Positions 5,803 through 10,885 of a stretch of DNA of 10,885 bases are shown piece after piece. Under the pieces are notes generated by a model, which worked only from the letters and a program-made list of their open reading frames with translations, ran no database searches and was not told the DNA's origin. The translations under genes and the position numbers were made by a program. Location of the stretch: assembly GCA_027371665.1 (NCBI GenBank), contig DAHXMP010000153.1, forward strand, positions 1 to 10,885, written 5' to 3'. This DNA comes from Bacteroidota bacterium. GTDB taxonomy: Bacteria > Bacteroidota > Ignavibacteria > Kapaibacteriales > UBA2268. How positions within the stretch are numbered: the stretch's first letter is position 1; every line of letters starts with the position of its first letter.

Positions 5803-7108
5803 AGCAATCAAACAAAAGGCTTACCCCGCAATGAGGAATACCAGGACTCTTCAATTGAGCGGAAGAATATCAAAAGTCATCGGGCTCGTTCTTGAAAGCG
5901 AAGGTCCTAAGGCACCTATCGGTGAAGTTTGTTCTATCAGGGACAGGTATGGTAAAGAAATCTGCCGCTCCGAAATTGTAGGATTCAGGAATAACAATAT
6001 ATTGTCTATGGTTCTTGGTGATTTAACGGAAATATCTCCGGGAACCGAAATTTCAGCAACTGGTGAAACCCTTAGCATTAATGTTGGAGACAGTTTATTG
6101 GGCAGAGTCGTTGACGGGCTTGGAAATCCAATTGATGGACTTGGTGATATTTCAACAGGAGAAAAACGTTCGATTTATGCTCCCCCGCCAAATCCTCTTA
6201 AAAGAAAAAGGATTCTTGAACCCGTTGCAACAGGTATACGTGCTATTGATGGGATGCTGACTCTTGGCAAGGGACAGCGTATGGGGATATTCTCCGGTTC
6301 AGGTATCGGTAAATCAACCCTTATAGGAATGATTGCAAGAAATACTTCTGCTGATATAAATGTCATTGCTTTAATCGGTGAACGCGGCAGAGAAGTCAGG
6401 GAATTTCTCGAAAAAGACCTTGGTGACGGTTTGCAAAGGTCTGTAGTCGTTATAGCTACCAGCGATAATCCTCCTCTTGTTAGGGTAAAGGGGGGCTTAG
6501 TCGCTACTACAATAGCAGAATACTTCAGGGAAAAAGGGCTCGATGTTATGTTCATGATGGACTCAGCCACGAGGCTTGCCATGGCTCAGCGCGAAGTTGG
6601 ATTGACGATTGGCGAACCTCCAACGACTAAGGGTTATACTCCTTCGGTTTTCTCTCTTTTACAGAAAATGATGGAAAGGACAGGAACCTCGATTGACGGT
6701 TCCATTACTGCACTTTATTCGGTTTTAGTTGAAGGTGACGATATAAACGAACCCATTTCCGATGCATCACGGGGGATTCTTGACGGGCATGTTGTTCTTT
6801 CGAGACGTCTTGCTAACCTCGGGCATTACCCGGCAATAGATGTCCTTCAAAGTATCAGCAGATGCAGAAACGATGTAATAACTAAAGAACACAACGAAGC
6901 TACCGTTAAAATGCAGGAACTTATGGCTTCATATAGAGAGGCAGAAGACCTTATAAGCGTGGGTGCATATCAGAAAGGTTCAAATCCTAAAATTGACAAA
7001 GCTATAGCATTAAACGACAGGATTAATCAATATCTTATGCAGGGAGTGTTAGATACCATTGATTACAAAGATACTGTTGATGAACTAATAAAATTATCAA
7101 TAAGCTAA
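5789..7108 (+). CDS. fliI: Flagellum-specific export ATPase FliI
   Basis: FliI is the hexameric ATPase of the flagellar type III export apparatus, related to the F1 beta subunit. It hydrolyses ATP at the cytoplasmic face to help load substrates. The 439-aa product is full length. An N-terminal beta-barrel (about 20-90) precedes the catalytic domain. The P-loop G-S-G-I-G-K-S-T is at 170-177. The G-E-R-G-R-E-V-R-E segment starts at 197, with the likely catalytic Glu at 198. Walker B D-V-M-F-M-M-D is at 252-258, followed by the FliI hallmark A-M-A-Q-R-E-V-G. The start ATG lies inside the end of fliH with AGGAG at 5777-5781, 7 nt upstream. All key residues look intact. Confidence 0.98.
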   Translation: MLTAEAIKQKAYPAMRNTRTLQLSGRISKVIGLVLESEGPKAPIGEVCSIRDRYGKEICRSEIVGFRNNNILSMVLGDLTEISPGTEISATGETLSINVGDSLLGRVVDGLGNPIDGLGDISTGEKRSIYAPPPNPLKRKRILEPVATGIRAIDGMLTLGKGQRMGIFSGSGIGKSTLIGMIARNTSADINVIALIGERGREVREFLEKDLGDGLQRSVVVIATSDNPPLVRVKGGLVATTIAEYFREKGLDVMFMMDSATRLAMAQREVGLTIGEPPTTKGYTPSVFSLLQKMMERTGTSIDGSITALYSVLVEGDDINEPISDASRGILDGHVVLSRRLANLGHYPAIDVLQSISRCRNDVITKEHNEATVKMQELMASYREAEDLISVGAYQKGSNPKIDKAIALNDRINQYLMQGVLDTIDYKDTVDELIKLSIS

Positions 7109-7119
7109 TTCAAGAAATT

Positions 7120-7566
7120 ATGGCAAAAAGATTCAATTTCCGGCTGGAACCTGTTCTGAAATTAAGAACTCACAAAGTGGTTCAGGCTAAAAATGCACTC
7201 AAAATAGCTGCCAACCTGCGTTACAGCAAGGAAGTTGAAATTGATAATAAAGAAAATTATTTTTTAAAATTACTCAATCCTGTTTCAGGTTATTTAAAAG
7301 CATCCGAGCTTCAAACCGCTCATTTTCATAAAACGCAGGTTCGCGATGAAATAAAAATCCTGGAGAAAGATAAAATCAAACTAATCGAAATCGAAAATAT
7401 GAAACGGGCGAATCTCACTAATGCTATGAAAGATGAAAAAATTCTTTTGAAACTTAAAGAAAAACAAATTGCCGCATACAAAGAAGATATCGAAAAAGAA
7501 GAAGTTATCACTCTCGACGAAATTGCACGGCATTCCTTCGGTAAAGCCGATATCTTGAAAATATAA
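7120..7566 (+). CDS. fliJ: Flagellar export protein FliJ
   Basis: FliJ is the coiled-coil stalk that inserts into the FliI hexamer and couples it to FlhA; it also helps escort substrates. The product is 148 aa, close to the usual 140-150. The N-terminus has the family opening F-N-F-R-L-E-P-V-L-K-L-R at residues 5-16. The rest is almost entirely charged helix, rich in Lys and Glu, consistent with an antiparallel coiled coil. FliJ is poorly conserved in sequence, so position (12-nt gap after fliI, before a motE-like gene) is important support. No SD is evident before ATG 7120; it may be translated by coupling to fliI termination. Confidence 0.9.
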   Translation: MAKRFNFRLEPVLKLRTHKVVQAKNALKIAANLRYSKEVEIDNKENYFLKLLNPVSGYLKASELQTAHFHKTQVRDEIKILEKDKIKLIEIENMKRANLTNAMKDEKILLKLKEKQIAAYKEDIEKEEVITLDEIARHSFGKADILKI

Positions 7567-7583
7567 ATTTAAAGGTTTCCGCC

Positions 7584-8288
7584 ATGAGTACAAAAACATT
7601 AATTATGATTCTTCTATCTTTAATAATTGCATTTGTAATTGTTGTCGGCGGATTTTTTTCCATTTATAAATTTGCTCCCTCATGGATCGGTCTCGAAAAA
7701 CCATCAGTAACTTATACAAAATCAGGCAAGGTTAAAAAATATTACAGGGAACCGTCTATTTCAATTGAAAAGGGCGAGTTCGATGATATGCAGAATAAAA
7801 TATTACGTGTGGAATTGCTCGAGCATAATATCAGTTCCCTGGTTGTGGACAAAAATAAAATGTCCGATACAATTTCAAATTTGAAAAATTTGATAAGCAC
7901 TGGTAAAACCTCCCTCCCAAACATGAAGGATTCAATTTCAGCCATTCATAAAAACATAACTAAACTTAAAGATTCATTGTCTAAGCTCTTAATATTGTAT
8001 TCTTCTGCTTTGAATGAAAGGGATGCTGCAAAGAAAAACCTTGACGAGCTGAAAAAAAATATGCTCGAAACCACAGATTCCGTTAAAAATAAAAGCCTTT
8101 CTGAATTTGCTAAAATTTATGATAACTCAGAGCCGGCAAAAGTTGCTAAAATCCTCGAATCAATTAATTCAAAAGATGCTTCAAGAATCCTCAAACTTAT
8201 GTCTAAGAAGAAAGCTGGCAAGGTTCTTGATGTTATGAATACCGATACAGTCGCTAAAATAATGAAAAAAAGCGGCTCTATTAAATAA
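7584..8288 (+). CDS. motE: MotE-like membrane-anchored flagellar protein (YlxF/MotE type)
   Basis: The 234-aa product has one N-terminal membrane segment (about residues 5-28), a central coiled coil rich in Lys, Ser and Leu (about 65-165), and a C-terminal helical repeat domain. In that domain L-S-E-F-A-K-I-Y-D-N-S-E-P-A-K-V-A-K-I-L and D-A-S-R-I-L-K-L-M-S resemble the intracellular MgtE N-domain fold shared by MotE/YlxF proteins. MotE in other bacteria chaperones or links the motor and stator, and fliJ-motE-fliK is its usual place. The predicted topology puts the bulk of the protein outside the cytoplasm, as known for MotE. The start ATG has AAAGG at 7571-7575. Family assignment is by domain layout and synteny; the exact role here is inferred. 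Confidence 0.8.
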   Translation: MSTKTLIMILLSLIIAFVIVVGGFFSIYKFAPSWIGLEKPSVTYTKSGKVKKYYREPSISIEKGEFDDMQNKILRVELLEHNISSLVVDKNKMSDTISNLKNLISTGKTSLPNMKDSISAIHKNITKLKDSLSKLLILYSSALNERDAAKKNLDELKKNMLETTDSVKNKSLSEFAKIYDNSEPAKVAKILESINSKDASRILKLMSKKKAGKVLDVMNTDTVAKIMKKSGSIK

Positions 8289-8306
8289 AAATGAAATTTA
8301 AATCCT

Positions 8307-8321
8307 CGGACAGGATGTCCG
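8307..8321 (+). promoter_or_regulatory. CAGGATG hairpin 1 in fliK leader (CsrA-type site)
   Basis: CGGACA-GGA-TGTCCG is a perfect 6-bp stem, extendable by a T-G wobble (8306/8322), with GGA in the loop. It contains CAGGATG at 8311-8317, the exact repeat motif displayed in CsrB/CsrC RNA hairpins, and ACA-GGA-TGT close to the CsrA SELEX consensus. It lies between motE and fliK and is not followed by a T-run, so it is not a standard terminator. It pairs with the second site 30 nt downstream. Confidence 0.5.
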
Positions 8322-8337
8322 GTAATATGTTTAACTT

Positions 8338-8350
8338 GTGCAGGATGCAC
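8338..8350 (+). promoter_or_regulatory. CAGGATG hairpin 2 sequestering the fliK SD (CsrA-type site)
   Basis: GTGCA-GGA-TGCAC forms a 5-bp stem with GGA in the loop and repeats CAGGATG at 8341-8347. Its AGGA (8342-8345) is also the only SD of fliK, 9 nt before the ATG at 8355. A protein bound here would block ribosome access, and the hairpin itself may lower translation. It is exactly 30 nt downstream of the first CAGGATG, a spacing that a CsrA dimer can bridge. Confidence 0.5.
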
Positions 8351-8354
8351 CATT

Positions 8355-10022
8355 ATGGCAGATTCAATCTCGATTCTTAAGAATTCGTCAAAGAATTCAG
8401 CAACTAATCCAATGCCCGTAAACCACAGGGACACTAGTGCAAGCGGATATTTCCAGAAAAGCCTTATTAATTCTATCGACAACTTTAAGTCACAAGATAG
8501 CAGGGATTCATATAGTAATGCCTCCGGGGACTACACTGAAAATCTTCAGAATAACCAGATTGCATCTGCTCTGCAGGGCATTAACAATGTCCTATCAAAT
8601 TCTTATAATTCTTTTGATAATCCAGAGCCGCAAGCTCCTGTAAGGTCTTCCTATGATTATACGGACAAATTTTCAAATGAAGATTCAAATGTGAACAGAA
8701 ATAACTATTCTGATAAACAAACAACAGTCGAATCACCAGTTGATAATAAAAATAAGACAGATATGACTGCTAATAGTAACCAAAAGCCTATTTCTGAACA
8801 GGAAGCAGTACGGGATAATTCAAACAATGCGGTTCAGCAAAAATCTCAAACCGCAAAAACTGCAGCTCTAAAAGATGTAAAAGCTGAATCTGCCCTTGCA
8901 ACTAAATCACAATTAAAAGAACAAGCAGTAGCAGCTGTCGCAGTAAAATTAAATTCCGCAAAAGCTGTTTCTTCTGTTAGCCAGGTGGCTTCAAATTTAA
9001 TTTCACTTGATAATAAAACATCAAATGCAGTTGCTTCCAACATTTCAAAAAATAAAATTATTCCCGATAAAATTTTATCGAAAGTTCAAGGAGATAGTCT
9101 AAAAGAACAGGCATTTAACATTAAAAATACATCAATTAATACTCAAGCTACAAAAAGTGAAATTAAGCAGACAACTGCTAAAACTGCTCAATCAGGACAG
9201 GAAATAAAGGATGTAAAAATTCAGAATGATAAGGACTTCGGCAAGATATTTATTAAGCAAAACGAAAATAACTTAAAAGCTCAGGTTACGGCAAACAGCC
9301 AGAACATTAAGCCCGATGCAAAAATTACCATTCAGGCTCAGAATCAAAATGTTCAGCCTGATATTGCAAAAAACAATATCGGTAATGTTCAACAGCAAAA
9401 GGTCAAAGATGAAATACCAGCAGCAATATTTGAAAAATTGCAGGGAAGCAATAATAACCAGTCAAATTCAAATAGCAGCTTTGGCAATCTTGCAGGGAAT
9501 CCTTTCGCGACAACAATGGAAGTTGGCAAAGGACTCGACCTGACAAACTCGGTTGGACTGACAAGCGTCAGGTTGCAAGACATTGCCGAGAAAACCCTGC
9601 AATTAACAAAAAATCTTCAGAACAATACAACAGCAATAGCAAGGCTTCTTCTAAAACCGCCTTCTCTCGGCACTGTTCTTATTGAAATTACAATGAAAGA
9701 TAACGTTGCTCAGTTAACCCTTAGAGCCGACACTAAAGAAGCGGTTAAAGGTCTTGAGAGCCAGATATCAATACTTAAAGACAAGCTTAATCAAGATGGA
9801 ATAAAAACTCAAAATATTAAAATAGAAGTAAGGCATATGGAAAATGATTTAACTGATAATCACTCATTTTCCTGGGGTAGCAATGCACGGCAAAAAGAAA
9901 AAGGGTCAAATAACAGGCAGTTTATTCACTCATTCGCATTATTAAACGAACTCAGGGACGAGTCTTCAGGTTTAAACAATGAGGGTATAGACAACACTAT
10001 TTTGACTCAGAATATTTTTTAA
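8355..10022 (+). CDS. fliK: Flagellar hook-length control protein FliK
   Basis: FliK is the secreted molecular ruler that measures hook length and switches export specificity through FlhB. The 555-aa product has a long low-complexity N-terminal and central part (about 1-400), rich in Asn, Gln, Ser, Lys and Ala, as expected for an extended ruler. The C-terminal hook-length domain at about 415-495 has L-L-L-K-P-P-S-L-G-T-V-L-I-E-I-T and then K-G-L-E-S-Q-I-S-I-L-K-D-K-L-N-Q-D-G-I, matching the R-L-x-P-x-x-L-G family pattern. A polar tail of about 60 residues follows. The start ATG 8355 has CAGGA 9 nt upstream. The gene sits between motE-like and flgD in the expected order. Translation may be repressed through the two leader hairpins. 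Confidence 0.93.
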   Translation: MADSISILKNSSKNSATNPMPVNHRDTSASGYFQKSLINSIDNFKSQDSRDSYSNASGDYTENLQNNQIASALQGINNVLSNSYNSFDNPEPQAPVRSSYDYTDKFSNEDSNVNRNNYSDKQTTVESPVDNKNKTDMTANSNQKPISEQEAVRDNSNNAVQQKSQTAKTAALKDVKAESALATKSQLKEQAVAAVAVKLNSAKAVSSVSQVASNLISLDNKTSNAVASNISKNKIIPDKILSKVQGDSLKEQAFNIKNTSINTQATKSEIKQTTAKTAQSGQEIKDVKIQNDKDFGKIFIKQNENNLKAQVTANSQNIKPDAKITIQAQNQNVQPDIAKNNIGNVQQQKVKDEIPAAIFEKLQGSNNNQSNSNSSFGNLAGNPFATTMEVGKGLDLTNSVGLTSVRLQDIAEKTLQLTKNLQNNTTAIARLLLKPPSLGTVLIEITMKDNVAQLTLRADTKEAVKGLESQISILKDKLNQDGIKTQNIKIEVRHMENDLTDNHSFSWGSNARQKEKGSNNRQFIHSFALLNELRDESSGLNNEGIDNTILTQNIF

Positions 10023-10029
10023 CATTTAT

Positions 10030-10043
10030 CAGCAAGGAGGCTG
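10030..10043 (+). promoter_or_regulatory. flgD SD in an ANGGAN-type hexaloop
   Basis: CAGC-AAGGAG-GCTG is a GC-rich 4-bp stem whose hexaloop AAGGAG fits the ANGGAN loop preferred by CsrA/RsmE. The AAGGAGG is the strong SD of flgD, about 8 nt before ATG 10049. Ribosome access could therefore be controlled by a bound protein. With only four base pairs and a loop made of an ordinary SD, chance is a serious alternative. Confidence 0.35.
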
Positions 10044-10048
10044 CCCCT

Positions 10049-10744
10049 ATGACGACAGATAGCATTACAAATGCAACACAAAGTTCCCAGACCGGTACAG
10101 GCCAGCAAACTACGGGAACAAACAATACGATTTCCAAGGATGAGTTCCTGAAGCTTTTAACATATCAACTTAAGTCTCAGGACCCGCTCAGCCCTATGGA
10201 CAACCAGCAGTTTGCATCACAGCTTGCACAATTTTCTCAACTCGAGCAACTAACTAATATCAGCTCATTATTACAGCAGGAAGTGCAATCGAATGCAGTT
10301 TTATCTCAGACTATGACCAATTCCGCTTTACCCGGTTTGTTGGGGAAATATGCTAAAGCATTAACTAATACTGCTCATTTCGATGGTTCTAACAATGTCC
10401 AGCTTGGCTATAATATGCCCTCTAATGAAGCTTCCGGTGATATAACTATCAAAGATTCTTCAGGTAATGTTGTAAGAACAATCGAACTTTCAGCATCCGA
10501 TTTGCATAGTGGTGAACATAACGTCGAATGGGACGGAAAGGATGATAAAGGAAACACTCTCCCATCAGGCGATTATACCTTCCAGGTTAATGCTAAGGAC
10601 AGCAGCGGAACGTCATATACCCCTGATTGTTATGCCTATGGCAAAATTGAAGCTGTCAGGTTTAAAACAAATGGTACTTTCCTTGTCATAAACGGTTTGG
10701 AAATACCTTTGCAGAACATTACGGATATATCAACGGAAAATTAA
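10049..10744 (+). CDS. flgD: Flagellar hook cap / scaffolding protein FlgD
   Basis: FlgD caps the growing hook and promotes FlgE polymerisation; it is secreted and later replaced. The 231-aa product is of usual length. After a Ser/Thr/Gln/Gly-rich start, the conserved N-terminal export/cap motif D-E-F-L-K-L-L-T-Y-Q-L-K-S-Q-D-P-L-S-P-M-D-N appears at about residues 31-52. F-A-S-Q-L-A-Q-F-S-Q-L-E-Q follows immediately. The C-terminal half has the tudor/Ig-like FlgD fold, including V-E-W-D-G-K-D-D-K-G-N-T-L-P-S-G-D-Y around 155-176. It starts at ATG 10049 with the strong SD AAGGAGG and is 26 nt downstream of fliK. Confidence 0.97.
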   Translation: MTTDSITNATQSSQTGTGQQTTGTNNTISKDEFLKLLTYQLKSQDPLSPMDNQQFASQLAQFSQLEQLTNISSLLQQEVQSNAVLSQTMTNSALPGLLGKYAKALTNTAHFDGSNNVQLGYNMPSNEASGDITIKDSSGNVVRTIELSASDLHSGEHNVEWDGKDDKGNTLPSGDYTFQVNAKDSSGTSYTPDCYAYGKIEAVRFKTNGTFLVINGLEIPLQNITDISTEN

Positions 10745-10791
10745 ATTTATTAATTATTACTTATAATGACAAACAATTTATTAAATAATTC

Positions 10792-10800
10792 AGGAGGTGA
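10792..10800 (+). promoter_or_regulatory. Nine-base Shine-Dalgarno deciding a TTG start
   Basis: AGGAGGTGA is complementary over nine bases to the canonical 16S 3' end, and lies 5 nt before TTG 10806. It is the strongest SD in the window. It supports TTG as the start rather than the in-frame ATG at 10827, which has no SD. Confidence 0.75.
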
Positions 10801-10805
10801 TTATT

Positions 10806-10885
10806 TTGCCGGAAATTGACGGAATAATGCTCCCATTTCTACCGGCAGGCGGTGTCGATGAACTTAAGAAGCAGACACTTCACCC
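10806..10885 (+). CDS. Partial gene: probable small flagellar-operon protein between flgD and flgE
   Basis: A TTG-initiated frame stays open to the window end, giving about 26 residues that begin M-P-E-I-D-G-I-M-L-P-F-L-P-A-G-G-V-D-E-L. The excellent SD makes this a real gene start. In operons with this order, the gene after flgD is commonly a small protein of the TIGR02530 'flagellar operon protein' type, followed by flgE. The short Pro-rich N-terminus is compatible with that, but too little is present to confirm it. It does not look like the N-terminus of FlgE, which would carry the rod/hook signature. The 3' end lies outside the window. Confidence 0.65.
   Translation, partial: MPEIDGIMLPFLPAGGVDELKKQTLH

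Noticed and set aside
6175..6582. 135-codon minus-strand frame inside fliI
   Set aside because: A shadow of the highly conserved ATPase core; no SD or family resemblance.
7546..7553. GCCGATAT resembling a sigma-28 -10 element upstream of motE
   Set aside because: There is no TAAA-type -35 at the right spacing and it lies in the conserved reading frame of fliJ.
8291..8380. 29-codon frame starting at ATG 8291 between motE and fliK and overlapping the fliK start
   Set aside because: No SD, Arg AGG codons forced by the repeated hairpin motif, and a 26-nt out-of-frame overlap with fliK. The two hairpins explain the sequence better, though a leader peptide is not fully excluded.
1..10885. tRNA, rRNA, CRISPR arrays, insertion sequences, attachment sites
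   Set aside because: No repeats, cloverleaf-like segments or transposase-like frames were seen; the window is filled by flagellar genes.

Overview
The window is one strand-uniform stretch of a flagellar basal-body, export-apparatus and hook operon. All genes lie on the + strand with short gaps, and no convincing internal terminator is visible. The order is flgB - flgC - small unknown gene - fliE - fliF - fliG - fliH - fliI - fliJ - motE-like - fliK - flgD - start of a further gene cut by the window end. This closely follows the large fla/che operon order known from Firmicutes and other deep lineages (flgB flgC fliE fliF fliG fliH fliI fliJ ylxF/motE fliK flgD, then a small flagellar-operon gene and flgE). 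The DNA is AT-rich, very strongly so between genes. The protein style (Lys/Asn/Ile-rich, frequent P-E turns) and the mixture of genes with and without Shine-Dalgarno (SD) sequences suggest an Ignavibacteria/Chlorobi-like member of the FCB group. That assignment is an impression from style, not a demonstrated placement.

Layout: positions 1-250 are a very AT-rich upstream region. It contains a good sigma-54-type -24/-12 element (186-200) between two perfect 6-2-6 dyads (153-166 and 207-220), so it is probably the operon promoter. Positions 251-1177 encode the proximal rod proteins FlgB and FlgC. Positions 1248-1535 hold an unrecognised 95-residue protein. Positions 1651-4910 encode FliE, the MS-ring FliF and the rotor/switch protein FliG. 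Positions 4939-7566 encode the soluble export ATPase complex (FliH regulator, FliI ATPase, FliJ stalk). Positions 7584-8288 encode a membrane-anchored MotE-like protein. Positions 8355-10744 encode the hook-length ruler FliK and the hook cap FlgD. From 10806 a TTG-initiated gene with an excellent SD runs off the end.

How the genes work together: FliF forms the ring on which FliG builds the switch. FliE joins the ring to the FlgB/FlgC rod. FliHIJ energise export of rod and hook subunits. FlgD caps the growing hook, FliK sets its length, and a MotE-like protein is expected to act around export gating or stator function.

The most interesting unannotated signal is post-transcriptional. Two CAGGATG motifs, each presented in the loop of a small hairpin and exactly 30 nt apart, lie in the fliK leader, the second overlapping the fliK SD. 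A CAAGGATG hairpin lies in the fliE leader, and the flgD SD sits in an ANGGAN-type hexaloop. These are the hallmarks of CsrA/RsmA binding sites, and they suggest CsrA-type translational control of selected genes inside a flagellar operon. The unknown gene between flgC and fliE is the best candidate for an undescribed flagellar component or regulator.
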